Shown in pieces: positions 35,722-48,459 of a stretch of DNA of 64,000 nucleotides. The number at the start of each line of letters is the position of its first letter. Position 1 is the stretch's first letter. The notes under the pieces were generated by a model. It saw nothing but the letters and a program-made list of their open reading frames with translations, was not told where the DNA came from and did not search any database. This DNA is from Tetrastigma voinierianum (taxonomy: Eukaryota > Streptophyta > Magnoliopsida > Vitales > Vitaceae): positions 930,001-994,000 of the forward strand of contig JAEQBH010000897.1 in assembly GCA_016808115.1 (NCBI GenBank), read 5' to 3'. The position numbers and the translations under genes were made by a program.

Positions 35722-36480
35722 ATGGTTAGTTTCAATGGCACAAATTGGGTGACTTGGAAAACTAAAATAGGAGAAGACCTTTTGTTTTGTAAAGATTTAA
35801 ATGGACCCATAGAAGTATTAGTGGCAAACCCGAAAGGAATGAATGGCGAGTGGAAATGCTGGGCCGAAGGTTGTCGGTTTTATTCGACGATGGATTTGAT
35901 GATAGTATCTTTCATCATCTCTACGAGAAAAATTCAACCGCAGTCTTTGGACCATTGGAGAATCTTTATGATAGAAAGCGATGAATAAACCATTTTATTT
36001 CAGCTTGTGATTTAATACTAAAGAGGTACTCCTCTTATAGAGAGCCTTTGAATGAATTAAGGGCATTGTGATCGATTGGCGCCATGAAAATTGCACGATG
36101 ATGAGTTGCAAGCTTTGTTCTTCTTGTGGTTGCTGCTTAGTTCACTTACGAAAAATGCAGAAACTTTGGTGGTCCTGATTAGTAACTTCGCACTTTTTGA
36201 TGGAGTGGTAACAATGAGTCAGGGTCTGTGACTTTGTTGAATGAAGAGACAAGAAGAAAATCATCGGGTTCTTCCTCAAGACACTTGTGATGAAGAAAGC
36301 AGGAAGACAGAGGTAAGTGGGGATCACACACACAGTGATAAATCTGGGGTCATTCATTCGATTTCAAGAAAGATGTTGAGGTGCTATTATTGTCTGAAGG
36401 GGCACATGAATGGAGTCTGGAAAACTCAAGTTGAGAGACAAAATAAAGAGAAAAATTGAGAGAAAACAAAATGATACAGG
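35722..36480 (+). pseudogene. Copia gag remnant
   Basis: The open frame at 35722-35988 starts MVSFNGTNWVTWKTKIGEDL, matching the F.G.N...W...M/I..L pattern at the start of copia Gag. Downstream, scattered pieces (YREPLNELRAL, and C..C..KGHM..V..-like zinc-knuckle remains near 36375-36420) lie in changing frames. Gag forms the particle that packages the element RNA. Confidence 0.65.
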
Positions 36481-36535
36481 TTGTAGTTCACAGGTGGTGA
36501 ACTCATGATTATCAGGTGATGATGTAAGCGTTAAT

Positions 36536-36910
36536 TTGATTAGTAAGATATGGATTGGGTATCGGTTTGAACTGCTCATGTTACCAATGGTGACACTACT
36601 TTACTTCTTATATAGGAGTGAATTTGGGAATGTCCGTATGGGAAATGAAGATGTGTCAAAAATTGTTGGCATGGGTGACATTTGCTTGGAAACAAATATT
36701 GGATGCAAATTGTTGCTTAGAGATGTGAGGCATGTACCGGATATTCGGCTCAATTTAATCTCTGCTGGAAAGTTAGATGATGAAGGCTACAACAACAATT
36801 TGTTGATAGAAAATGGAAGAAGCTCTCTAAGGTTCTTTAGTGGTGTAAAGAAAAAGAAAGACTTTTGTTCTCTTTACAACATGCAAACAAAAATAAATAA
36901 GGTGTTGTGA
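36536..36910 (+). pseudogene. Copia protease and pre-integrase remnant
   Basis: A 124-codon open frame contains VRMGNED, GMGDICLETN, RDVRHVPDIRLNLISAGKLDDEGY and NGRSSLRF, the usual segment after the protease active site. The catalytic D(S/T)G is not present in this frame. It is followed by LGHMSEK-like sequence near 36955, the start of integrase. Confidence 0.75.
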
Positions 36911-36949
36911 TATAGAAGAATGACTCATCCCATAGATCTATAGCATAGA

Positions 36950-37600
36950 GGAAGCTTGGACATATGAGTGAAAAGGATTGCAAGTTTTACAGTCGAAAGA
37001 GCTTACTTAGGGGATAAAGGTAGACCTTTGAAACTATGTTCATTGTTTCCATGAGTAATAAAACAGAATATCTTTCAATTAGAAACATTGCATCTAGAAA
37101 ATCTCATGATCTAGATTTCGATGCATTCGGATGTGTGGTCCTTTGGATGGGGACACTTGGTGGTGCGCATACTGTCACTTTGTGATGATCACTCTAGAAA
37201 AGTTTGGGTTTATACACTGAAAACTAAAGATCAAGTTCTAGATGTGTTTAAGCATTTTCAGGCCAATGTTGAAAGAGCGTAAACAGGTGAAATGTGTTAT
37301 TTCAGGATAATAGTGGTGAATATGTTGGACCATTTGATCGATTAATTGCACCCAATCACGAGCGTAAGCATGAAAAGACAATAAAAAAGGCCTCGACGGA
37401 GAGGCAGGGTTGGAGAGAATGAATCGCACCATTCTTGAAAGTGAATGTTTGCTCTCACATTCTAAATTGCTAAGATCTTTTTAGGTGAGGCTGATAAGGA
37501 CTGACTGATTGATCTTATGGGTTTGTCTCCTTCGGTTATGTTGAATGGTGATGTGCCGGAAAAGTTTGGAATGGGGAAAGAGAGTCTTATGATCGCAGGG
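36950..37600 (+). pseudogene. Copia integrase remnant
   Basis: Pieces in changing frames read HMSEKDCKF, then DDHSRKVWVYTLKTKDQVLD followed by VFKHFQANVE (about 37180-37278), GEY.GPFDR (about 37315-37345) and MNRTILE (about 37420-37440). These are the standard landmarks of the catalytic core. Several stops, for example TAA just after QANVERA. Confidence 0.75.
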
Positions 37601-38129
37601 GTATTCGGTCTGAGCTTTGTTCATATTCCCAAAGATAGAGGTCAAGCTTGATCAAAAATAAGCGTGCATATTTCTTGGTATGGAGCCATAGAAAATTTTG
37701 GCTGAGGTTGTATGATCAATTGACAAGAAGTTGTGATAGAGATGTTGTTTTCTTGAAGAATCAGACTATTGAACAGTGTCAAGCTTGGGAGTCGATTAAA
37801 GTCAAATGCCGATGATCTTGATGACTTAGATCACCAGTCCTCATTGTTCATGATATTAATGAGAGGTCACGGACACCTCGTATGTCTGTGTGTGTTGAGC
37901 CAGAGATTGAGGGAGTAGCCACGAGAGTCACCTAGGAGCACAGTTAGGAGATCTACCAAAGAAAAACAACCATCCAGAAAATATTCTTCAAATGAGTATG
38001 TGATGATATCGGATGAGAATTTAGGCTTGAGAGACTTATCAAAGAGTCTTGAAGCATGAGGCTCATGCAGATAACTTAAGGCAATAGAAAGAGGAAATGA
38101 AGTCTTTGCATGAGAATTACACATGATTT

Positions 38130-39470
38130 GGTGAAGCCACCTAAAAGAAGAAAAATTTTGAAAAATAAATGGGTCTTGACGAAAGAATGATGGGAGCAGG
38201 TTCTCTTCGGATTAGGCACAACATTTGTGAAAAGGTTTTAATTGAGAGGAAGGAGTTGAATTTTATTGAATATTCCTGATTGTGAATGTCCTCCAGTGTT
38301 GTGCTTGGTATAGGCTGCGAGTATGAATTAGAAGTTAGCGACGATGTAGTTACTTGTTTTTGCATGGTGACTTAGAAGAGAGGGTATATGGAAGCAGCAC
38401 GGGGCTTCATGAATAAGGGTAATGATGGAGTTAGTTTACAAATTGAAGAAGAGCTTGTATGGATTGAAGAAAGCCAGCGTCGAGCGGTGGTATAGAAGAT
38501 TCAGATTCTTTCATGACCCGACCATGGGTATTCAAGGAACCACGAGGACCATTGTGTGTTTGTGAGAAAATATCAAATGGTAATTTTATTAATCTCTTGC
38601 TACGTCGATGATATATATTTGTAGATTCAAGACACGAAGAGCAAGATCGACAAGTTGAAGTGAGTGAGCAAGTCCTTTGCCATGAAGGTTGGGTCGATAA
38701 AGAAACAAATTCTTTGGATAAGAATTGTTCGTGACCAGATCACTTGGACTAATTTGGTTCATCTCGAGAAGTATATTAAAAGGTTCTTGAAGGTTCAATA
38801 TGGACAAGCAAAACATTAATTGTCCACTTACCAGGCCACTTCAAACTTAGTTGAAGTCGGTCATCCTCTGAGTGATGAGAAAAAATGAGATATGAAAATT
38901 CCCTAATAACTTATTGATTGGTTTCTTTGATATGTGTGGTTTGTACTCGACCGGATATTGCTCACACAGTTGGCGTTGTTGAATCAATTTCCCTATCGAT
39001 ATGGGGAAAAGAACAACGAGCGTGATTAAATGGATTTAAGGTATCTTGAGACACTTGAATGAGTTTGTGTTTTGGTAAAAATGACCTATTCTTGATGGGT
39101 TCTGATTCGATATGGCGGTGATGTGATAGTGAAAATCACTAGTTGTTTAATTACTTTTTTGGGACGGTGGCATGACAATCAAGATTCTGAAGGCATGTTG
39201 CTCTCACTACAGTGGGTTCATTGCCATCACAGGCTTTTACAAAGAAGTGTGTGGTTGAAAATTCCTACAAAGTTGGGTTTTGAAACAAGAAAGGTATGTA
39301 CTTCATTGTATTAGTGTGTTGATCGGCGGTGAGTGTACATTCATTCGAGATGAAACACATTGATGTTAGATATCATTGGATTCGATGATGTCTTGAATGA
39401 TAAGTTGTTCTACTGAAAAAAGTTTCTCTTGGTAAGGAAACGCTTGAGGATATGTTGACTAAGACGTGAC
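38130..39470 (+). pseudogene. Copia reverse transcriptase and RNase H remnant
   Basis: KNKWVLTKE (about 38157-38186) opens RT. The catalytic YVDD box is seen in CYVDDIYL at about 38598-38625. RNase H is marked by CTRPDIAHTVGVV (about 38945-38985), LMGSDS..- and KHIDVRYHWI-like sequence (about 39353-39385). Frameshifts separate every block. Confidence 0.75.
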
Positions 39471-39535
39471 TGGAATGACAGTGAAGTGTTTTTATTGGGA
39501 ATGGTCGGATCTCCATAAATTCGGGAGGGGAGGGG

Positions 39536-40137
39536 TGATGGGTTCCCTCACGCCGATTTCATCAATTTTGCCTTAAATGGTTTCACTATTTTAGCGTATA
39601 GTTTGGCGTGCATGACTCTTGGCATATCCAAGACTTGGTTTACGTGCATGACTCTTGGTATTGGTTTGGAATCTTCAAGGGAAAGAAAAGGTTTTGGTGG
39701 CATTTTTTTTTTTGGGATGATATCATTTTGGTTGGCTCGGCAAGAAGACATTGAGACAGTCTTTGGTTGAAAATTGATGCTTGCTTACCCATTTTGTTGC
39801 CATAAAATCAACTCAGTTGTTAACTAAGTGATAACGTTTCTTAAACAATGTTCAGGGTTTCACTACGATTTGTTAAAAATTTGGTTGCTTTTTTGTGAGT
39901 CATTTACTCTTGTGAGTTCACGCACTTGGGTGTGTTTTGTAGAACTATGTTTTGTCAATTTAATAGCTAACAGTAATAGTGGAAGAATAAACCTAGATAG
40001 ATAAGTGAACCAGGTTAAGTTATTTGAAAGAACCTTGTATAAAATCTTGTGTCTTTGTTTTATTTTACATTATTTTTATTTTATGTTATATTTAATTTTG
40101 ATTTTTGTTTTGTGCAGGAAAACACATTTTCCCAAAC
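39536..40137 (+). repeat. 3' LTR of the copia element
   Basis: Follows a purine tract and starts TGATGGGTTCCC; its 3' end is near TTTTCCCAAACC. Collinear with the 5' copy but with many small differences, including a short local duplication of GTGCATGACTCTTGG around 39609-39660. Confidence 0.7.
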
Positions 40138-40519
40138 CTTAATAAATCTTGGATTAAAATAGTGTGGTTGTTAGCTTATAAAAAGGAAAATTAGTATTAA
40201 AATCTTGAATTTTTATGATTTTTGTATTTAAATTCTCGATAAAAAGTTTTTATTTTAAATATAGTATCTTTTCATTAATTTTGTTTTTCATACCAGCTTT
40301 TTTAATTTTTAATTGTAATTCAGCACAATGATGTTTCTTCGTAAATCAAGTTGGACAAGGTAGAAGTTTCGAGTTTTGTTGGGGGATATAAAACCAAAAT
40401 TTATAAAAGTTGTTATATTTAAAAAAGCAAGCTTTTGTTGAATTCATCTAAAAGTCGCTAAAAACCCGGGATTTAATACATTACTTTATAAAATTATAAA
40501 ACCCAAGTACATAATATTA

Positions 40520-40625
40520 GGTATATTAGAAAGCTGGTTAAGAAGCTCATACCTGGGACAGGACCGGGGGTCTAGTGTTCGAATTTCAGTAAAAATAAAT
40601 TTGTAAAAAACATAATACTATAATG
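40520..40625 (+). repeat. Possible tRNA-derived SINE
   Basis: TGGTTAAGAAGCTCATACC resembles an RNA polymerase III A box, and 43 bases on from its start TGTTCGAATTTC resembles a B box, followed by an A-rich tail. The spacing fits a tRNA-derived head. A single copy in this window, so the family cannot be confirmed. Confidence 0.35.
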
Positions 40626-40947
40626 TTATCATTCCAAATGAATAGATGTAAAAAAAATCTAAACATATCCATATTAAAAAATCTGAACAGGTCCCATATC
40701 AACACCTTTTCATAGTAATAAATGTGACTTTCAAGTCAGACTCATAGTATTCGGTCACCCAATTCTCATAGGAGGTAACCATAGCAATGGTTGAAAGATA
40801 TAATAATAAGTGTGATTTGATTAAAATAGTTTTTTGAAAACTCAATTTTAGATATTTTAACCTCCTAATCAATTTTTGACCTAATTTTAATAAAAATGTT
40901 TTTCTTGTTTTCTTATAAAAATTACATCTTTTGTTAAGGGATAATGT

Positions 40948-41027
40948 AAATACATGAAATAAATAATAATTAATTCCAAAGTAACTTAAATACATGAAAT
41001 AAATAATAATTAATTCCAAAGTAAGTT
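40948..41027. repeat. 40-bp tandem duplication
   Basis: AAATACATGAAATAAATAAT..CCAAAGTAACTT is followed at once by a second copy ending CCAAAGTAAGTT, essentially one substitution apart. A recent replication slippage or insertion event. Confidence 0.9.
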
Positions 41028-41373
41028 ATTTATAAAGTAAAAATATGGAAAATATTAGATTCTTTGATGTATTTTAAGTTTTTAACCAAATATTTATAAT
41101 AATAATAATATGAACACTAGTGTAGACGAAAAAGTTGGTAGACCACTGGATAGAATGTGATTCTGGAGATGTATGAACCAAGGGTCCAGCGCACAAGTGG
41201 GTCAAGCCTCAAATTGGATTTTTCCTACATGTGTGGCTTATTTAAAAAATCATATCTAAAATATGATATTTAAAAAAATATTTTTTATTCTATGATAGTT
41301 TTTGCTGTTAAGAAATAGATATTTGAAAATTATGTTTAAAAACAGTTCTTTGATGCTGATATATTTTCAATAT

Positions 41374-42990
41374 ACGTGGACACGCGATTTTAGGCGTATA
41401 CGTTTGGCAAAGTGACCCCAGTTTTTATTATTTAAAAAAACCATTTTTAGAACCGGTTTGGGTCATATTTATTTTTGTTTTTATTTTAAAGGGAGAAAAC
41501 AAAATAAGAAAGAAAAGCACTTTAAATGTATTTCGCATTGAAAAATGATGCGGGAAGCTAGGAGTGCAGGTCAGGGGGTCAGAGGGTTCTTGTCGGGGAA
41601 AGTGCGATGGGCGTGTAGCCCTACAACTACAAAATTAGGGTCTCTACTAATCCAAGCCCCAAAGAAAATATGGTTTTAAATAATCAGTAATGAATAGAAA
41701 GATAAGCAATATGATATAAAAAGCTGTCTGAAACGTATATAAATAAATAATCAAACAAAGTAAATATAAAACTGTGTATACGGACGATGTTATAGTATCG
41801 GTGGAAGCTTGATGTTAGTGTAATATAATCTATTATTAAGCATTCGATTAAGTGGTTATAAATCGTATATTAATTATTTATTAAAAATGGAATGTGGACC
41901 TTTAAGCGATTTTATATGTTCTGAGTCAGCTATAGAGATTGATTTATTGGGTGTGGGGATATAGTGTTTGAGATTTTTAATAAGTTTGAAATTGAAGTTT
42001 GAAAATTGGAGGTTTTGAGGTAGAATTTGAAATTTGAGATTTTCAGGACTTGAAATTTAGAAATTATGAATTTTCAAAATTTAGGCCAGGTTTCTTGAAT
42101 CTCTTGGTGGATTTGGAAAATTTGAAATTGATCATTTAATTTTAAGTATAATTTTAATAAATTTGAAATTGGAAGTGGAAGCGTGTTTGAGAATTTTGAA
42201 ATTATGACAACATTGATTTTTGAAATTATAATTCTGATTTTGAGGTGAATCGTGAAAGTGAAATTTGAAATTGAGATTTGGAGGAACGACTTTAAAATTG
42301 AAAATTTGAATTTTAAGAAAATAGAAATTTGAAATTTGGATTACTAAAATTGAGAAATGAATTGAATGAGTGGGATTTTATTAAAAATTGGGGTGGGTGA
42401 TAGTTCGTATGTTAAGGAGAAAACAAAAATAATGACAACCGTTTAAAATGAAAGCAAAAAGCGGCAATATAGTAAGGAAAATAAATAATGGGTATAAATT
42501 AAATAGTATATATATACCTAAGACAATTAAAAATAAATAAATAAATAAAAATTAACTATATAAAATAAGAATAAAGAAAGTCAGCATGCACGGTAGTGGG
42601 TGGTTCCCAGGACCGAGCAAGCCTCTTGGTAATTATCAAGTTGGGATTATGCTCAAAATTGCTACCGTAAGCTATGAAACAAAACTTTTAAACTTTTGAG
42701 GCCAGCTTGGGATACTGTTTGATGTGGGGAAGACAATAGCCTCACCCAGAAAATAAATTTGAACTAATATGGCTAAATTATGAATAAATCGTGGTACCAA
42801 AATATTAATCAAAGGGCCATTAGGGTGCCGACCTTTTGGTGGGCCATTTTTATGGTTTCGCACCCACTCACTTCAAATCAAGGAAGGACTTATAGGGGAA
42901 GAGAGACCTGGCTTTTCTTATAAGTTTCCAAATGTGGGATTGCCTCCCACAGAGGAAAAAAAATCGAAAACCTCAAATTTGGGAATTACA
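41374..42990 (-). repeat. 3' LTR of element B
   Basis: On the plus strand it starts near GTGGACACGCGA and ends ..CAAATTTGGGAATTACA, the reverse complement of TGTAATTCCC. It has the family's TTTGAAA-rich block (about 41970-42370). About 1.62 kb. Confidence 0.8.
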
Positions 42991-43589
42991 AATATGCCCT
43001 AGTGATAGAGTTCATGAGTGTAGCAGTATGACAACAGTAAAAACAGAAAGTGTGAAGTGAGTGAAGAGAGTGAGGATGAATTTGTCGAAGAATAAGAGAG
43101 ACAAAAGTGTCCTGAGAACCTTGACTACGATTAAACTCAAAAAACGACTAAAGGTTAAAAAAACATAAAAGTAATGACAAAGGACAAAAGCTGACTTTGG
43201 AGGCCCGGTAAAGTCACTGGCAGATCAGGCTACTTACAGAGAGATCATCGAGGTGGAAACTTATATCGAGAAACACGAACAAAGCGAATCGGTGAGCCAA
43301 ATGGGATAGGTGGTCATTATTGCCAGCGTATGTGATTAACACTAGTCATGGACAGCTCATAGTGTGAGTGAAAGTGCAACAAGCAGAATAAACCATGTGA
43401 TCAAGTTGTTAACAAGTACGAAATGGTGAGAGGCTAGTGAGGAATGTGCGGTGAAGCAGAATCTGACGATGAGCGACGCCCTTGTCCAAATGTAGGAGTG
43501 GGAGGTGATTTATTTATGAGACAGTCTGGGCGTTCTAAAATGTGATGTATGACGTGATACAGGATGGTCAAACATATGATCCAATGAGG

Positions 43590-44900
43590 GCGGTCCCGAG
43601 GCACGTGTGAGACAAAGCTGAGCGATCGATTTCTTTAATCTTAACTCCGTGTAATCTGAATGAAAGTCCCGAAATCGATCAATATAAAGTAGTCTGACCT
43701 TGATATCACGGAGAAAGCGAAGCCTAAGCGTCGATCTGGCATTGCTAGCAAATGTGATGTAGATGAAGTCAGAACATCTGATCCATATAAAGGTGAAGTC
43801 TGAACGCGATATGAAACAGTGAAATTGACGTCGATCTGATTATAACAAAATGTGATACCGGATATGCTAACATCTTATGCTATAAACGAGAAATTCGAAA
43901 CGCGATATCTGAAATGAAACCTAGCTTGTGACACATTGTTTAATGTATAAATGTAATCTGGATAAGTTTGAACATCGATATATAAAAGTAGTCAGCGAAC
44001 TCTGTCTGTGACGAGTCCTAAGCAATCCCGACGCTAGAAGCCCAAGCGAATGTGATCTGGGATGAGTCACGAGCGTCGATTATATGGGGGGCCAGTGCGG
44101 GCGCGATATGCGGAGGCCCAGTGCGAGCGTGACCTGTGTGCTAGCCGTGTGATCTGGGATGAGTCACGTTTATCGGTTGCCATGGTGAAGTCTGAGCCTT
44201 TGATATGCGGACGGTCTGGGCGATCGACTCTTTGTGCGCTAGCCGTGTGATGATTGGTCGAGACCTCCGATCCATATAGAGAGTCGGGGCAGCGATATGC
44301 GACAGTCGGCGTCGACTATGTGTGCAAATGTGTGCGGGATGAGTCGAGCAGTCGATCGTATAGTGAGTCGAGAGGCATGATATCTGGAGAATGGTCTGGT
44401 GATCGAACCTGGCGTAACTATGCGTGTGATCTGAATGAAATTACGAACGCCGGTCCATATAGTGAGTCGGGGCGATGTCGCCGGAGGCGGTCTGGTAATT
44501 CGACTGGCGTCTTGGCGCCGTGTGATCTGGATGAAGTCGAACATCTTATCATATAGGCAGTCGGGCGTGCGATGTCTACGACGAAGTCTGAGCGTCGGCT
44601 GCGATTAACCGTGTGATACGAGATGAAGTCGACATTTGATCCATATAAAGGCGGTCGAGCGTAACGATACGTGAGACGAAGTGCGGCGTTGACCTGGCGG
44701 GGGTGCAGTGTGATCGCGGATGAGTCGAACCTTCGATCCGTTAGGCGAGTGCAGGCATGATATCACGAAGAGCGAAGTCACGAGCGTCGCGACATCGCGT
44801 AACTAGCAAATGTGATCGCAGATGAAATTCGAATTTATGCGATCCATATGAACGCAAAGTGCGAATGCGATATGTGAAAGCGAAGTCTGAGCGCGGCGAA
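43590..44900 (-). repeat. ~100-bp tandem array of element B (about 12 copies)
   Basis: On the plus strand, monomers repeat GCAAATGTGATCTGGGATGA, GAAGTCTGAGCG and GATCCATATAAAGG words. GATCCATAT-like words fall near 43778, 44268, 44453, 44547, 44638 and 44840, consistent with a period of about 95-105 bases. The copies differ by many indels. Position just upstream (in element sense) of the 3' LTR. Confidence 0.85.
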
Positions 44901-46135
44901 GATGGTAAAGAGGCGAGTTGGGGGTATGCCCGATATGACATCAAACGCAACATGGCAGGATCCAAAATGTCATAACAATGAACATATCCTAGATAAAAGC
45001 CCATGCGAAGACCGTCGACCGCGATCAGAATGATCGAAGAGATAAGAGATGTATAGTGCTTGATTATTGGCATCTATCAAAACATGATGAAATCCGAAAT
45101 GTCATAATAAGACTCACATCCTCGATAAGCGTTCTTATGAACAAGCAATTCCCGATGATCTTGAGCGGATAAGGATAGTACCCAAGTGACATGTATGTCA
45201 TCCAAATAGGAATGTGATAGAGAACTGAATGTCCAAAATGGCAATGGGCAATACTCATGAGAATTTGTCTACAAACAAACCTGTCCAAATGATCCAAACC
45301 GAGTGGGGTGTACTTGATTATGACATGTCGAGGAATGGGTCTAAATCTACACATCCCCAAATGACAAAGATAATCTCGGGTCATCTAGGCCGCAACTAGA
45401 GATGGATCCCAGAAGCTAGCAAGGCATCTCTAGAAAAATACATAATAATGTCGAGATGTCGACAGTCTGATACCTATGTGAAAGTAAAGATGCGCTGAAA
45501 TAAAAACATTAAATCCCATGGTCTGGGGTGGTCTTATGACACGGACCGTAATGTAGGCTCGAGGTATTAAAATTAAAAGAAATAGAAAGGGAAACTAGGC
45601 TCAAACGATGATCAGCCCCATTGCCTCGTGTGTGGAATGCACCACATGCATAAAGAAGTCTCATAGGCCATGGACCGCGAGAACATCGATGGAGTGCTAA
45701 TAACAATGATGTAATGCAAAAAGTGTAACATGTGGTGGGATCGTTGAAAGGATGTAAGAGTGAAACATCAAACTCGAAATCAATAAACATATGAGGGTGA
45801 TAAATGTGAAAATGAGGTATGATCGAAGAAAGATGAAATACTTGAGTGCTTAGGAAAAAAGCCGATGATGATGAATCTACGAATCCTTTGCATGGGAAGG
45901 CATTAGGTCGACAGATTGGATGATAGTATGACTAGCCTTTCTGAAATATTTAGGAGAGAGAATCGGTCATCATCATATACCATATTTAACAAAATCTCAA
46001 AGTAAACACATGATACTAGGATCTCGGGAAACCCACATACGAACTCCTGAGTAATGCATACACTAAAGACAGTAGTCCTCATAAATCCATACCGAACTCA
46101 GGAATGCTCTATCACGAATACATATCGGTGCGTAT

Positions 46136-46201
46136 TTATTTATTTATTTTTTTCTTTTCTCTTTTTTTTCTTCCCTTTCTTTTTTTTTTTTTTTTTTTTT
46201 T
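46136..46201 (-). repeat. A-rich tract of element B (T-rich on plus strand)
   Basis: TTTATTTATTTTTTTC.. followed by an almost pure T run. The counterpart of the A-rich tracts in A and C, about 0.6 kb beyond the end of integrase. Confidence 0.75.
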
Positions 46202-46749
46202 GCATAGAGACCCAGATGAAACAATGAGGGACAAACCAATGTAATGACCGTGAACATATCTCAAGCACGAAGGTCAGTAAAACAACTCAGTGAAATGACC
46301 TTAAGCCTCTCAGCTAGGAGTCTGCAGAATGGAAGTAGATTGGATAGGTGAGAGGGATGGTGACAAAGCCCCACGTGCGGTAAAATGAATGGATCATCCA
46401 GTCTAAGTGGGAAGAATAGGATGACGAAGTGAATAGAAAGAAAGTGGTGGCTGCCAAGTATGAGAAGCAGATACCAAAGGAAGTGAAATGTGGTGGCGAT
46501 ATAAAACATGTCAATGTGTCCACCTTTCAGAAGAAGATCTAAACTAGACATCCACACACCAAAAGAATTCTCCAAGTATGAAAAACCAGCAGGACTATAA
46601 GAGGAATGAATAGGCCAAAATGCGGCGTGTAGAGGCTCAATCAATTTAACAACGATAAAAGATAAAAAATAAAAATGTGAGTAACAAGTGATAAGGTATA
46701 TGGCTAACCGAAATGATGGCCACCCATCCTGCGACCAAGGTCTCAAACG

Positions 46750-47690
46750 TAAAACTTTTTCAATTGATCCACATTGGTTGGCTCTGAGAATTGGTTTCCA
46801 TCTAAGTCCATCAACCATGCGGCTCCTAAATTAGACTTTCTCTAATAATGGAGTCCATTTCAGGTTGGGTCTAGAAAACTTCCCTCTAGAAATTCGTTGG
46901 CCCAATCCCCTCTGAGGGCTCTCAAAGCCGAATCGCTCCATTGTAGTGGTCCTGGCTTAACCGGCTTTTGAGCGGGCCATCTTCCTTTAGTGGCTTCGAA
47001 TATGGTCGTGACTCTCGTCTCTTTCATCTATGGTGCTAAGTGATCAGTGGTAGTGAACCACTCATACGAAATGCAACTCACGGAACACTCAAGGATCCAT
47101 CTCTAATATCTCAACGAAGACCAGCGCATATTGCCATGAAACCAAGTAGGTGGCTCTGTAGAAAGTCTGGAGTCTGTCCTTATATCTGAGAGAACACCGG
47201 GCCAGGTCTGAGTCTCGATCATCTTACAGAGAATCTTAATATTCTTGTTGCTTGACCTCTACGCCCCATTTTGTACATGACTTTATCACATGAACGATCT
47301 GTGCGGATGCCCATATCTACGTAATAAAGTGTCAGCCTCTCACCGAAATGCCTGCCTACATAGATATCAACTCAGAACCCGTATCTGCGAGATATTAATG
47401 CGTTTGATAAAGATTGGCCACTTTGGGCTGCGTTAACTTTGCATAAAGTGGCCTCCACCCGCCGTGGGAAATAATCAATAAGCGACTAGAATGAACTCAT
47501 GACCGCTAAAGAAGACTTGTGAAATCTTCCCGATAATATCTATTCCCCGAATGGCATTGGTGTAGGTCGATGCATGCAACTGATGGGTGGAGCGTGTGAG
47601 ATCTCCATGTCGACACTCTGTACATCCTACAACTGAACAAGCCGATAATCTGTCTCCCATGGTCAATAAAAATAGCCAGTCCTCATAATC
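46750..47690 (-). pseudogene. Integrase remnant of element B
   Basis: Minus-strand frames give GCTECRHGDL (the C..C half of the zinc finger), RGIDIIGKI and GHEFILVA at 47666-47475, then WVEA, pieces of the catalytic core, and near the C-terminus MVDGLRWKPILR..NQCGSIEK, which matches the LMDL..K..NVDQLK end seen in A. Broken by frameshifts. Confidence 0.85.
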
Positions 47691-48440
47691 TTCGATGACA
47701 TATGTCCTCTATGTGGGACCCTAGGCTTCGACATGGACCTCTCTCATTGCCGTCGGTGAATCTCGATCCCAAGCCTATAATAACACACCATCGGTTGTCT
47801 GCCCCATATAGTGTCTCTCCATGTATCACAAAGCGAATTGTGGCCCGCCTCAAGCTCTCTTGTCGCGCCAGCCGTGACCTCGGGATATGTGCCGTATCTA
47901 AAGCCGATAATATCAACATTACCACGGTGAGACCGTGTGAGCCCAGGCTAGTCAATTCATGATAATAAAGCGGGGAACACTTGGTCTCAGCTAGCGGGTA
48001 CATGTATACCTTCGGGAATGTCAATCATGACCAGTGGCTAGGCATCGTGAGGCTGGGATCTGCGCTCTGGGTAGATTGGTGCTTCAGTCGTCAAATAACC
48101 TCCCACTAGTAACTCCCAAGTAAACGCAGTATGACTAAACCCACATCTGGTCTTAAATCACCCCGGTCTGTCTAATCACTAGATTAGAATCACGAATATC
48201 TCATCACTACAATCCCGGGCTCTGATGCGGAGTCTCTAGCCCGAGGATACATACTTCATGCTGACAATGTTGTTCGTGGCCGGGATAACGATCATGAAGA
48301 ATATGGCCCGATCTGGGGATATGATAGCCATGCGGAGAAAATCAATAGAACACCCTATCCCATCGAATGGTTGGCGCACACCATCAAAGTACATGCGTAT
48401 CAGGATCAAACTAGTCACCACTGATCTCCTCATCCGGGAA
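47690..48440 (-). pseudogene. Second (archaeal-type) RNase H remnant of element B
   Basis: The open frame at 48433-48236 contains MYFDG near residue 14 and TNNIV near residue 54, the two best-conserved blocks of the extra RNase H (aRH) found in Tat-clade elements between the canonical RNase H and integrase. The remaining part to 47690 is recognisable only by order. The domain is thought to add or replace RNA-removal activity during reverse transcription. Confidence 0.75.
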
Positions 48441-48459
48441 AGATCATCATCGATGTTTC

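Larger units (their letters stand above)
35047..40137 (+). mobile_element. Ty1/copia LTR retrotransposon, decayed
   Basis: Two related LTRs of about 0.6 kb start TGTTGGGTTTCCC and TGATGGGTTCCC. A GGTATCA-containing primer-binding-like site follows the 5' LTR, and a polypurine tract (GGGAGGGGAGGGG) directly precedes the 3' LTR. Inside, in copia order, are gag, protease, integrase, reverse transcriptase and RNase H remnants, all with frameshifts and stops. The integrase-before-RT order and the wording of the motifs are closest to Tork/Tnt1-like elements. No intact polyprotein, so inactive. Identical target duplications were not found. Confidence 0.85.
40138..41373. other. AT-rich spacer between copia element and element B
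   Basis: No gene. Two smaller features are inside: a tRNA-like SINE candidate (40520-40625) and a 40-bp tandem duplication (40948-41027). Confidence 0.5.

Noticed and set aside
41107..41230. Second SINE-like segment (GGTAGACCACTGG..CCAAGGGTCCAG)
   Set aside because: No convincing A and B boxes and no tail; resemblance to the 40520 candidate is weak.
44239..44556. Pair of ~100-codon overlapping frames on both strands
   Set aside because: Both are translations of the tandem array and change content with every indel.
43590..44900. Regular ~100-bp repeats considered as a CRISPR-like or protein-repeat array
   Set aside because: Repeats are contiguous with no unique spacers, lie inside a plant LTR element and have no open frame through the monomers.
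46261..46818. 185-codon minus-strand open frame
   Set aside because: Its first ~25 codons are the end of the Tat integrase in a shifted frame, and the rest is non-coding spacer; it is not an independent gene.
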